Part shown: piece by piece, positions 10,161 through 18,105 of the stretch
Position numbering within the stretch: position 1 is the stretch's first letter
How the letters are laid out: each line of letters opens with the position of its first letter
Assembly (NCBI GenBank): GCA_002412715.1
Contig: DHVP01000025.1
Coordinates: forward strand, 106,613-170,612
DNA length: 64,000 nt
Direction: 5' to 3'
Source of the DNA: Deltaproteobacteria bacterium UBA5205
Lineage (GTDB): Bacteria > Desulfobacterota > Syntrophorhabdia > Syntrophorhabdales > Syntrophorhabdaceae
The notes under the pieces: model-generated
The model's input: the letters and a program-made list of their open reading frames with translations, nothing else
Told to the model about the DNA's origin: nothing
Databases searched by the model: none
Translations under genes and position numbers: made by a program

Positions 10161-10163
10161 TCA

Positions 10164-10484
10164 TTAACGCAGGGTATCTGTAGATATCCTGCCCCCGGGG
10201 CAACCCCGGGTCTCATGCAATTGTTGGCTGCCGGGGTCCTGCTGGCTCCTTTTCCAGCCCTTCGAGAGCAAACAAAGGTCGACCTCCTCGCAGACCTTGG
10301 TGCCTTTACGAACGTATTCCTTTTCCGCAACGGCTTCGCAGTTCCCCTTGTCTCGTGCGAAGTCGGCAGTGGTTCTTCCGGGCTGTTCATAATAAACGAT
10401 ACAGCCTGCCATGGTGGCAATCAAGAGAATCATCGGCAATATCCATTTCTTTTTTCCGACTCGAAGGCACGGCATGATCTTCAT
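10164..10484 (-). CDS. Small putative lipoprotein
   Basis: About 106 residues, starting at ATG 10484 behind a GGAGAGG site. The N-terminus is basic then hydrophobic (VGKKKWILPMILLIATMAGC), and TMAGC fits a lipobox with Cys near residue 19. The mature part is short and has several cysteines (NCEAVAEKEYVRKG, VCEEVDLCLL), followed by a Lys/Gln-rich tail. Its stop is four bases from the pentapeptide gene start at 10160, so both may be co-transcribed. No family recognised. Confidence 0.6.
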   Translation of the reverse strand: MKIMPCLRVGKKKWILPMILLIATMAGCIVYYEQPGRTTADFARDKGNCEAVAEKEYVRKGTKVCEEVDLCLLSKGWKRSQQDPGSQQLHETRGCPGGRISTDTLR

Positions 10485-10643
10485 TTCCTCTCCAATCCAT
10501 CCGTAAATCAATCTTCCATCTGCCTTTTTCTCTCATATCGCATTCCGCTCTCCCGTAAAGTTTCCTGCAATCCCGGCTGTTTTGCAAGGAAGAATCTACA
10601 TCGCCGCGCGCCCATCGATTTCCACTCGTCGACGCTACCCCTC

Positions 10644-10672
10644 TTGACGTTTCATTCTGCGGGGGATAACAT
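10644..10672 (+). promoter_or_regulatory. Candidate sigma-70 promoter for cfa
   Basis: TTGACG (10644-10649), 17 bp spacer, TAACAT (10667-10672), about 70 bp before the cfa start. It is a pattern match only. Confidence 0.35.
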
Positions 10673-10745
10673 GGAACTATACCGGTCGTTGTGCATGCCG
10701 GCCTGAGGTCAACATGCGACAGCAATGGCCCGCGGGGAGATGCTG

Positions 10746-11957
10746 ATGAAGAAGACCCTCCAGAGTCTGTTAAAGGCATTGAGCGCCCAATTGCCCGATA
10801 TTCCCTTTGAAGTGCGCTTCTGGGACGGGCAGGTCGAAAGATACGGCAAGGGAGCGCCCGTTTTCACCCTCACATTCAACACCGCAGCAGCCGTAAAACG
10901 CGTTTTCAGCAAGGGATCCATGGGGTTCGGGGAACAATATGTCCATGGCAACATCGATGTGGAAGGTGATTTTCAGCAGCTTGTCCGTATCGGCATCGAC
11001 TCCCGCTTTCAGGACATGGAGCTCTCGGCGCGAACCAGGGCGGCTGTCTTCCTCCGGCACATCGCATCCCTCAACACACTCAAGGGATCTGTCGGAAATA
11101 TCTCCCACCACTACGATCTGGGCAATGACTTCTACAAGTATTACCTTGATGAGAGCATGACATATTCCTGCGCCTATTTCAGGAGTGAAACGGATACCCT
11201 TGAACGGGCGCAGGAGCAAAAGTATGAGCATATCTGCCGGAAGCTTCAACTCAGGGAAGGCGAGACGCTGGTGGATATCGGATGCGGATGGGGCGGCATG
11301 CTTCTTCATGCTGCCAGTGATTACGGGGTAAAAGGTCTGGGCTGCACCCTATCCACCCGCCAGGCCGAATACGCCCGGAAAAGGGTCGCTGAAAAGGGTC
11401 TTGGCAGGAGCATTACCATTCTCCTTGAAGACTACCGGAACATTAAAGGTCAGTTTGATAAGTTTGTCTCAATTGGCATGTTCGAACATGTGGGCAAAGG
11501 CTTTATTCCGATCTTCATGAAGAAAGCGGGGGAACTCCTGAAACCGGGCGGCATCGGTCTTCTTCATACCATAGGCAAAGAGCGAAAAACCGCGGGCGAT
11601 CCATGGACGATGAGATACATTTTCCCCGGGGCCCACATACCGGTACTCGATCATGTGATCCGCACCATGGGAAAAGAAGATCTCGTCCCCGTCGATATCG
11701 AGAACCTTCGTCTCCATTACGCGGCAACACTCGACGAGTGGAGCAGGCGCTTCGAAGCGAACGCAGGAAAGATCGAAGAGATGTTCGACGCAAGGCTCGT
11801 GCGCATGTGGCGCCTCTTTCTGAACGGCAGCGCGGCGGCTTTCCGATGGGGCAACATACGGCTCTATCAGATCCTCTTCACCAACGGAATCAATAATTCC
11901 CTGCCCGCGACGCGGGAGCATCTATACCGGATTGAGGGGCGTGAAACTGAAACGTAA
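10746..11957 (+). CDS. cfa: Cyclopropane-fatty-acyl-phospholipid synthase
   Basis: Transfers a methylene group from S-adenosylmethionine to double bonds of membrane phospholipid acyl chains. The class I methyltransferase core is clear: NISHHYDLGNDFYKYYLDESMTYS-type substrate region, SAM motif VDIGCGWGGM, and the downstream SIGMFEHVGKGFIP and PGGIGLLHTIG stretches. The length of about 403 residues suits the family. I prefer ATG 10746 because GGGGAG sits six bases upstream; an upstream ATG at 10725 is possible. It stands alone between divergent and convergent neighbours. Confidence 0.93.
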   Translation: MKKTLQSLLKALSAQLPDIPFEVRFWDGQVERYGKGAPVFTLTFNTAAAVKRVFSKGSMGFGEQYVHGNIDVEGDFQQLVRIGIDSRFQDMELSARTRAAVFLRHIASLNTLKGSVGNISHHYDLGNDFYKYYLDESMTYSCAYFRSETDTLERAQEQKYEHICRKLQLREGETLVDIGCGWGGMLLHAASDYGVKGLGCTLSTRQAEYARKRVAEKGLGRSITILLEDYRNIKGQFDKFVSIGMFEHVGKGFIPIFMKKAGELLKPGGIGLLHTIGKERKTAGDPWTMRYIFPGAHIPVLDHVIRTMGKEDLVPVDIENLRLHYAATLDEWSRRFEANAGKIEEMFDARLVRMWRLFLNGSAAAFRWGNIRLYQILFTNGINNSLPATREHLYRIEGRETET

Positions 11958-11973
11958 GGAGAGCTGTCAAGGA

Positions 11974-13074
11974 TCATGTGAAAGGAACCAGGATCGGTTC
12001 TTCTGAATGAGGCTGAATAACAATCAGGCCGGCAAGCCCCGGGGAGTAATATTTTTCGCTGAATTCCCTTTTATCTTTCGCGGACGGTGGATCTTCATTG
12101 TTCCAGCCTACCAGTCCGCACATCTTATCGTCCATATGAATTATCACGGGATTGATTGCAAAGAAATTCGCTGTTTGTTCGGAATATTTGGGAATAAAGA
12201 AGAAGACCCATGATTCGGATTGGCGGTCCGGATAAACCATTGCCCCCCATTTCCGTTTCGTGCTGTAGACGCCGTCATTGAAAAAAGGTCTGCTTCTCAG
12301 CAGATCGACTCGTGAAAGGCCATGCTCCAGAGCAAACTTGAGAGCATAATAATATTCAGCGGACGAAGCGCCCCTTTTAATGTATTCCTCGTCTCCGTTC
12401 AAGACCCCCGTCCTCCTGGCGAACAGAGTGTCGTTTTCAATCTCGCAAAGAACGCCGGCAACGCTCTTTTTGCCTTCCTCGATCACAAGAAGAAAGCCTT
12501 TCAGAAAAGAGCCCCTCATCTGGTCATAAGTATCCAGATCGGCAAGATCCTCAAACCTTTTTTGAATATGGGGCACATACATTTCATTATAGAAGAAATC
12601 GAAATCTTTCAGATCTTTTGAAATTCGGCACGTGAAGATCGGCCTTCTATCCATCTTATTGGAAAACTGCCTCTTGTCGTGTTGAAACCGTTTCCTGACA
12701 TCCTCCCAGCCACATGATGTATCGATGAATGAACAGACAAGCATCTGACTCCTGAAATGTACTAATTTCCGAAATGCCGGTTCATACTTCAGGGGAAGCA
12801 CCGCAACGCACATATCGATAGAATTGGAATAGTCCTTGAGGACCTTATGGATAAAGGGAACCCAAAGGCGCCATGTCCTTAAAACGACAGGGGGCTCCCG
12901 GTACGTGCGGGGAAGCATGTAGCTCATTAAATCGGTGTTTTCCACGAAGAGGCAACGGAATGTGTCGCCTGTATTTTTAAGTTTTCCTTCGACCAGGGTA
13001 GCGTGGCTGGAATATCGGCACACCACGGGATATACCTTCGATTTCAGCCAGCCGATGATACGCGTATGGGTCAT
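11974..13074 (-). CDS. FemAB/GNAT-like acyltransferase family protein
   Basis: A 366-residue soluble protein. The central to C-terminal half has the pattern of a GNAT/FemAB acyltransferase: FLLVIEEGKKSVAGVLCEIENDTLFARRTG, then SAEYYYALKFALEHGLSRVDLLRSRPFFNDGVYSTKRKWGA, where a helix after a beta-strand is followed by the K.KWG motif typical of this fold. The substrate cannot be read. It is convergent with cfa (16 bp apart). No membrane segments or signal. The family call is moderate; the function is open. Confidence 0.55.
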   Translation of the reverse strand: MTHTRIIGWLKSKVYPVVCRYSSHATLVEGKLKNTGDTFRCLFVENTDLMSYMLPRTYREPPVVLRTWRLWVPFIHKVLKDYSNSIDMCVAVLPLKYEPAFRKLVHFRSQMLVCSFIDTSCGWEDVRKRFQHDKRQFSNKMDRRPIFTCRISKDLKDFDFFYNEMYVPHIQKRFEDLADLDTYDQMRGSFLKGFLLVIEEGKKSVAGVLCEIENDTLFARRTGVLNGDEEYIKRGASSAEYYYALKFALEHGLSRVDLLRSRPFFNDGVYSTKRKWGAMVYPDRQSESWVFFFIPKYSEQTANFFAINPVIIHMDDKMCGLVGWNNEDPPSAKDKREFSEKYYSPGLAGLIVIQPHSEEPILVPFT

Positions 13075-13230
13075 ATGTGATCCGTTTTAGTGCTATCAGC
13101 CTTCTCGTTGCTATGATCATGGTGACTTTCCTTACCAAGGCCTTTACATCAAGTATAGGAGCTTAAGCAGTAGTGTCAATGGTGGCTGTTTGCGGCGATA
13201 GTTCTGGATATCGCCCGGAGATGAAGCATG

Positions 13231-14100
13231 TCATTTCGCAGCTTTAAACTGTTCCAGCAGCGCCTCTCTCATAATATCTACAGGCACCGCCCGACCCAAC
13301 CATATTTCCAGGGCTTTTGCTCCCTGCTGCACCAGCATCTCCAAGCCATCAACAATAATCGCTCCGTTGTCTTGAGCTTTCTTCAAAAACAGAGTGGGCT
13401 TGGGGGTGTAGATCAAGTCATAGACGACGGTTCCAGGTTGGATGCTTCCGATGATTTCTTCGGAAACGGGCAATTGGTCCACCTTGGGATACATACCCAT
13501 CGGGGTGGCATTCACGAGCAGCTTCGTCTGGGACATCATCCCTTTCAGTTCATCCCATGGATGCGCTTTCAGAACTTGTTCCACGGGCGTGTCGTGCCAG
13601 CTTTGTACAAAATCGGCCAGCTTATCGGGGTTTCGTCCAAAAATGTGAACCTCGGGACAACCCAGGGAGGCACAGCCAACGACCACCGACCTGGCTGCAC
13701 CGCCAATTCCTAAAACCATGGGAGCGATATTTTTCCAGTCCTGATTCATCGCCTTTAATGGCGCAACGAAACCGAAAGAATCGTAATTCGTCCCTTTCCA
13801 GCCATCTTCCATGCGCCAAACCGCATTCACAGCGCCGGTCATTTGCGCCTCCGGCGTAATCTCTTTCAGCAGGGGTATGATGGTCTGTTTATGGGGAATT
13901 GTAACACTGAATCCTTTAACATCGATCGCTTCAAATCCTTGCAGCGCCGTGGCCAGGTCCTCAGGCTTTACAGGGAAAGGAACATAGACATAGTCAGCCT
14001 TGAGATGAGAAATTGCCGCATTGTGCATTACAGGAGAAAGCGAATGCCCGATAGGATAGCCAACGACTCCCAATATTTTTGTTGTTCCTTTAATCATCAT
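13231..14100 (-). CDS. aroE: Shikimate dehydrogenase
   Basis: NADPH-dependent reduction of 3-dehydroshikimate in aromatic amino acid synthesis. 289 residues with SLSPVMHN and SVTIPHKQ (catalytic Lys in the IPHK loop), VLGIGGAARSVV for the nucleotide-binding loop, NATPMGM, and the closing DGLEMLVQQGAKAL. The usual N-T-D substrate motif reads GTNYDSFGF, so Thr is replaced by Tyr. Phrases such as GWKGTN, LIYTPKPTLFL and WLGRAVPVDIM are close to what I know from cyanobacterial enzymes, hinting at transfer. It is a single gene, not in an aro cluster. Start at ATG 14100. Confidence 0.93.
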   Translation of the reverse strand: MMIKGTTKILGVVGYPIGHSLSPVMHNAAISHLKADYVYVPFPVKPEDLATALQGFEAIDVKGFSVTIPHKQTIIPLLKEITPEAQMTGAVNAVWRMEDGWKGTNYDSFGFVAPLKAMNQDWKNIAPMVLGIGGAARSVVVGCASLGCPEVHIFGRNPDKLADFVQSWHDTPVEQVLKAHPWDELKGMMSQTKLLVNATPMGMYPKVDQLPVSEEIIGSIQPGTVVYDLIYTPKPTLFLKKAQDNGAIIVDGLEMLVQQGAKALEIWLGRAVPVDIMREALLEQFKAAK

Positions 14101-14328
14101 TATCCACCGCTATTCAGGAGATCATAGAGCAACTATCTTAGTCCAAAGATCCTCTAGTATTTGCTGCCCTCAACGGTCGTTTCATCAATACGATAAGCAT
14201 CAAAATCATCCCTCACACGCTTGCGGATGTCAAGATAATACATGCGGGAAAGCCCATCCTGCAAGGCTCCGGAAGGGGCCACGTCGAAAGTTCTTGCCTG
14301 TCGGCCGTCAAAATATTATAAATGAACT

Positions 14329-14823
14329 ATGTTTCCGGGAAACACGGAAGAATTGGAGAATATCAAGAAGGAATGCCTGCGCATGTCGAATAGAAGGGCC
14401 CTGCTCTCGGCGGCGGCTTCAGTTGTTCCCATCCCTTTCACGGATATCGCCACCGATGTCGTGCTGTTAAGGAACATCATACCCAGGATAACCGAACGAT
14501 TCGGCCTTTCAAAGAAACAGGTCGATGGGTACGATCCTCAACTGGCTATCTTTATATATGATGCCGCAAAGAAGCTCGGAACCAACGTGATCGGCAAATA
14601 CCTCACGAAAGAACTTATCATCCAGATCCTCAGGAAAATGGGCATACGCCGTCTGACGACAAATCAGGTGGCCAGATACGTTCCCATTATCGGACAGGCC
14701 GTTTCGGCGACGTTAAGCTACGGAACGATGAAGCTCATCATCCGTTCCCACATCAACGAATGTCACAGGGTTGCCCGCACGGTCATGCAGCAAACCCGTC
14801 TGAAAAGCAGTGACGGGGGATGA
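14329..14823 (+). CDS. DUF697/YcjF-like membrane-associated protein
   Basis: 164 residues with an amphipathic to hydrophobic pattern: ALLSAAASVVPIPFTDIATDVVLL (the PIP.TDI turn is typical of the DUF697 family) and RYVPIIGQAVSATLSYGTMKL. Such domains are usually fused to or located next to GTPases, but no GTPase is adjacent here. The start may be ATG 14329, or 14383 (MSNRRALL) which has AAGGA upstream. Function not known. Confidence 0.6.
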   Translation: MFPGNTEELENIKKECLRMSNRRALLSAAASVVPIPFTDIATDVVLLRNIIPRITERFGLSKKQVDGYDPQLAIFIYDAAKKLGTNVIGKYLTKELIIQILRKMGIRRLTTNQVARYVPIIGQAVSATLSYGTMKLIIRSHINECHRVARTVMQQTRLKSSDGG

Positions 14824-14888
14824 AAACCCTGCCGGTTCAATCCCCGTAGCCGCCCCTTTCTGTACGGGCGAGTTCTCCATTTTCATTA

Positions 14889-15299
14889 TTATCTTTTTGC
14901 TTCCAATCCCTTCGCAAGACTCAGGTTGTAAACCCATACATTCTCGTCGCTGTCATCCAGTGTGACCTTCTCGAAACCTGCCTCCTTGAGATAGAAAAAC
15001 AGGTTTGTCTTTTTGACGATTCGGTGAACGGCATTCTCGCAGAACAGGGATGAGAAGAAATTGATGCAGGTTTTCTCGGGACCATTCAGCTCTACTTCCA
15101 CAAGGAGACCCTTGCCGGCATAGTACTGCTTAAGTTCATTTGCCATCATTTCGCGCTGTCTCACCATGAGCTGATGCGTAACACGAATGCCAAGATTCTT
15201 GATCAGTTTCTTTCTCGAGCTCTCCTCACGCATGAGACCCCTGGCGGGAACGTATCGATCATGAAGCAATTCGATATTACCGGCGTAAGTTTTTTTCAT
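14889..15299 (-). CDS. Hypothetical protein
   Basis: 136 residues from ATG 15299, preceded by a strong GGAGG six bases upstream. Basic N-terminal half (ESSRKKLIKNLGIRVTHQLMVRQREM), then alternating strands and helices (GLLVEVELNGPEKTCINFFSS, VHRIVKKTNLFFYLKEAGFEKVTLDDSDENVWVYNL). No signal peptide or membrane segment. It is convergent with the gene ending at 14823. No family recognised. Confidence 0.6.
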   Translation of the reverse strand: MKKTYAGNIELLHDRYVPARGLMREESSRKKLIKNLGIRVTHQLMVRQREMMANELKQYYAGKGLLVEVELNGPEKTCINFFSSLFCENAVHRIVKKTNLFFYLKEAGFEKVTLDDSDENVWVYNLSLAKGLEAKR

Positions 15300-15458
15300 T
15301 GCAGCCTCCAGGCGTACATAGCAGCGAAGCACGGGCCATCTGTCAAGGATAAGGTGACCCTCAAGAAGTTTACTCGTGAATCAATGGCGGGTAGTGTTAA
15401 CAATGCCTAGTATACCACAGGGCGCCCGATAATGCCACGAGCAAAAGCGAATGCAGCC

Positions 15459-15647
15459 TTAGCGTAGGCGGAGCGTCACGTCGGTAATGCCAAGAGGCAG
15501 CAATGACGTACGGAATTTGAGCTTTTTTAAAAGCGTCAACATTCTTGTATTCTCTGTGAGCACCGTGCCGTGAATCGTCCACGGTCTATCATCCTTGCTT
15601 GTCATCCCACCAATAGGGGAATCTTTTTTCTTTCTATTTTCGTGCAA
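15459..15647 (-). pseudogene. Remnant of a GNAT acetyltransferase C-terminus
   Basis: A short frame whose C-terminal part, IHGTVLTENTRMLTLLKKL followed by KFRTSLLPLGITDVTLRL, matches the end of Pat-type GNAT domains (G.VL.EN..M..L...LGF......V..V.L.L). The rest of the domain is absent upstream, so this looks like a relic, not a gene. It lies in an otherwise empty 430-bp gap. Confidence 0.45.
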
Positions 15648-15741
15648 ATCCTGCCGTTCCGCAAGGAAGAATATGGCTCATGCCTCGCGGGTTGAAGGCA
15701 GTATGGATTAAAACGCCGGTGTTTGTTGAAAGCTTAGGACT

Positions 15742-15771
15742 TTGAACAAACCCGTGCCTTTGTGCTACAAT
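15742..15771 (+). promoter_or_regulatory. Candidate extended -10 promoter before the dus gene
   Basis: TTGAAC (15742-15747), 18 bp spacer, and TGCTACAAT with an extended -10 (TACAAT at 15766-15771). It overlaps the only canonical upstream start codon (GTG 15762), which is hard to reconcile with that start. Confidence 0.45.
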
Positions 15772-16877
15772 GGAACCTGCCCGCGGACCTTTCTCTTTTT
15801 GAACGCAGGCTGTGCAGTAATGGGACCAAAAAGGAAGTCGGGCAAATCAAAAGCATACCGATACATCACATCCAAATTCGGGATCTTAAGGTAGATCCGC
15901 CCCTCCTTCAGGCACCGATGGCAGGCCTCACCCACAGCGCCCTCCGGCAGATCTTCTCCGGATTCGGCGGAGTCGGTCTATTGTCAACGGAAATGCTATG
16001 GGCAAAAAGGCTGCCTACTGAGAACGTCAGGATTTCCCCTTACCTGATCAGCACTGTTTCTGAAAAACCGCTCTCCTATCAACTGCTCGTTTCCTCTGAC
16101 AGGGAAATTGTCCCGGCCATGGATGCGCTTCACAGGCTTCAGGCCGATGCCGTCGATCTCAACATGGGCTGTCCGCACTGGTCTGTCGGCAAGTCAGGCA
16201 GCGGGTTCGCGCTGATGGAACAACCGGAAAATGCCCGGCGCATCGTGAGCCAGGCCAGAAAACATACGCTCCTGCCGCTTAGCGCGAAAATCCGGCTTGG
16301 TGCCGAACTTGATGAAGAGGCGTTAAAGAACTTCTGTACCATGCTCGAAGATGAAGGCGTTGATATGCTGTCCGTTCATGCCCGGCTCAAAAAAGAGTCG
16401 TTTGCACGAACGCCGCGATGGGAGTGGATTGCCGGGATAAAGGGGTGGGTCGGGATCCCCGTCGTCGCCAATGGCGGGATATTCACCGTCCGGGATGCCA
16501 GGGACTGTCTGGACGTCTGCGGCGCCGACGGATTGATGCTCGGCCGCGGGGCGGTTATAAGACCCTGGCTTTTTGCTGAAATCGCCCGGGAGATTTACGG
16601 CCGCGACATAGCCGGTCCGATAGTCTTTCTGCCCGCACTTTATAATACCTTCATAGATCTCATCAACGAGCTTTACCGGCCCGAGCGCCGGCTCGGCAGG
16701 CTCAAGGAATTCACCTATTATTTTGCCAGAAACTATCAATTCGGCCATCAGCTGAGTTCCCGGATCCAGAGCAGCCATAGCGTGGAAGAAGCAAGAGAAC
16801 GGGCCGCTGTTTTCTTTGAAAACAACAGTCTTCCACAATCATGCGCCAATGCGGCGACGGGCACAAAACTCAATTAA
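15762..16877 (+). CDS. tRNA-dihydrouridine synthase (Dus)
   Basis: FMN-dependent reduction of uridines in tRNA D-loops. The TIM-barrel motifs are LLQAPMAGLTHSALR, DLNMGCPHWSVGKSGSGFALM (catalytic Cys in NMGCP), LSAKIRLGAELDEEAL, SVHARLKKESF and VANGGIFTVRDARDCL...GADGLMLGRGAVIRPWLF. The conserved family start is close to RDLKVDPPLLQAPMAG, about 40 codons into this frame, but no ATG, GTG or TTG lies between GTG 15762 and the Met of MAGL. The start is therefore uncertain: GTG 15762, or a rare ATC/ATA codon behind AAGGAAG near 15832. It overlaps the next, convergent gene by 4 bp. Confidence 0.88.
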   Translation: MLQWNLPADLSLFERRLCSNGTKKEVGQIKSIPIHHIQIRDLKVDPPLLQAPMAGLTHSALRQIFSGFGGVGLLSTEMLWAKRLPTENVRISPYLISTVSEKPLSYQLLVSSDREIVPAMDALHRLQADAVDLNMGCPHWSVGKSGSGFALMEQPENARRIVSQARKHTLLPLSAKIRLGAELDEEALKNFCTMLEDEGVDMLSVHARLKKESFARTPRWEWIAGIKGWVGIPVVANGGIFTVRDARDCLDVCGADGLMLGRGAVIRPWLFAEIAREIYGRDIAGPIVFLPALYNTFIDLINELYRPERRLGRLKEFTYYFARNYQFGHQLSSRIQSSHSVEEARERAAVFFENNSLPQSCANAATGTKLN

Positions 16878-17374
16878 CCGGGAGCCCCCGGGCGCGGTGC
16901 CGCCCCCGCTCTTTCAAGCCGGTCTTCCAGTTCATCGATGTATGCCGAAAGCGTGTTTCCCGTCTGTTCCACCGAAGAGCGGAGATCGCTATCGAGTTGG
17001 TCCAACCTTGCCAGTACGGCCGCCGTAGACTGTGCATCCAGGTCCGCCTGTTTTTTCATCTCCGCGTCCAGAAACCCGCGAAGTTCGGTAAAACGCGAGG
17101 CCTCGGCGTGTTCGGTGAGTTCCCGGTTCGACTGAAGCTCCTTCGCGTTACGCCTGGCCTCGAGGAGAAACGACGTCTGCAGATAAACCAAGAAGACAAG
17201 GAATAACACCGCAAGGAAGACCACGATTGCAAGCATGACCAGACCGAGCGGTGCCTCAACAACGGTAACGCCCAGGGAAAGGTTTGTCTTCGTCATGAAC
17301 GCATTCCAGTTGAGCGCGGCAAAAACAGCAATTGCCGCAATCGCAATCAGCAAAAACAATGTACGAATCTTCAT
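16874..17374 (-). CDS. LapA-domain inner-membrane protein
   Basis: 166 residues. Two membrane segments (TLFLLIAIAAIAVFAALNWN and GLVMLAIVVFLAVLFLVFLVYL) joined by a short periplasmic loop, the arrangement of LapA/DUF1049 proteins. A long charged cytoplasmic coiled-coil follows (LEARRNAKELQSNRELTEH...LDQLDSDLRSSVEQTGNTL) and a Pro-rich tail. AGGAGG sits ahead of ATG 17374. Homologues help lipopolysaccharide assembly, but the longer coiled-coil here suggests a wider or different role. Confidence 0.7.
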   Translation of the reverse strand: MKIRTLFLLIAIAAIAVFAALNWNAFMTKTNLSLGVTVVEAPLGLVMLAIVVFLAVLFLVFLVYLQTSFLLEARRNAKELQSNRELTEHAEASRFTELRGFLDAEMKKQADLDAQSTAAVLARLDQLDSDLRSSVEQTGNTLSAYIDELEDRLERAGAAPRPGAPG

Positions 17375-17389
17375 AGGGGCTGACCTCCT

Positions 17390-17611
17390 TTACAAATTAA
17401 CGCCGTATCCTTCTTGTTGCGTGAGCAACACGGGATACTGGGGACCTTTCAGAACACTCTCGTACCAACCTGCCGGTATAACCCTTATCTTATCTATATA
17501 TAATTGTAACATCCTCGGCCTGATCTGCGACAATATAATCATTTGACCTTCCGGGACAAGCTCATCTATAATCTTCCAGCCATGCACGATTTGAACGCGT
17601 GTTACTGACAA
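17390..17611 (-). CDS. Doubtful small ORF upstream of lapA-like gene
   Basis: A 73-codon open frame (VQIVHGWKIIDELVPEGQM...RPRMLQLYIDKIRVIPAGWYES) ending 15 bp before the lapA-like start. Composition is protein-like, but the only starts are TTG 17611 or an internal GTG, without a ribosome site. It may be a real leader gene or chance. No homologue recognised. Confidence 0.3.
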   Translation of the reverse strand: MSVTRVQIVHGWKIIDELVPEGQMIILSQIRPRMLQLYIDKIRVIPAGWYESVLKGPQYPVLLTQQEGYGVNL

Positions 17612-17643
17612 GACGATGCCGTAAGGAGGTAAGGGGGATAATT

Positions 17644-18069
17644 ATGGAGAATTCCGGCGGACAGGATAAGCGGGTCGCAGAAATATTAGGGGCCGATAAT
17701 CTCAAAGTTACCCTGAAATCGCTGGTGCTATACAGGGAATATCTGAGGAACAACCTTGATACGCCCTGTACGATGACCGGCATTGAAGGGTTCCCCTGGG
17801 AAGAAAAGTACGTTCCTGGATTCAGTGACAAAACAGAATATGATGCCTTGGAAACGAAACAGCCGTCATATACCGACATTTATGAGTTAAAACGCTTCGA
17901 AGACCTCATCGACGAAGGCACGGGGATCCTTGTAAAAGTAAAACGGGTAAGAGACAATCAGCGCTTCATTCTTTACCTTGCATCACTCAAGGCAACCGAT
18001 GAAGGATCAAAAAACCACATGCTCCTTAATGATTATAACGTGTGGTTCTCTAAGCCCCCGAAACAGTGA
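17644..18069 (+). CDS. Hypothetical soluble protein
   Basis: About 141 residues from ATG 17644 (MENSGGQDKRVAEILG), behind GGGGGAT. The core has conserved-looking aromatic turns (TGIEGFPWEEKYVPGFSDK, QPSYTDIYELKRF) followed by a beta-rich part (GILVKVKRVRDNQRFILYLASLKATD). No signal peptide, membrane segment or known domain could be named. Confidence 0.65.
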   Translation: MENSGGQDKRVAEILGADNLKVTLKSLVLYREYLRNNLDTPCTMTGIEGFPWEEKYVPGFSDKTEYDALETKQPSYTDIYELKRFEDLIDEGTGILVKVKRVRDNQRFILYLASLKATDEGSKNHMLLNDYNVWFSKPPKQ

Positions 18070-18105
18070 AGAAGATGGTCGCCGCCCGGAAACTTTCCCG
18101 GCCGG

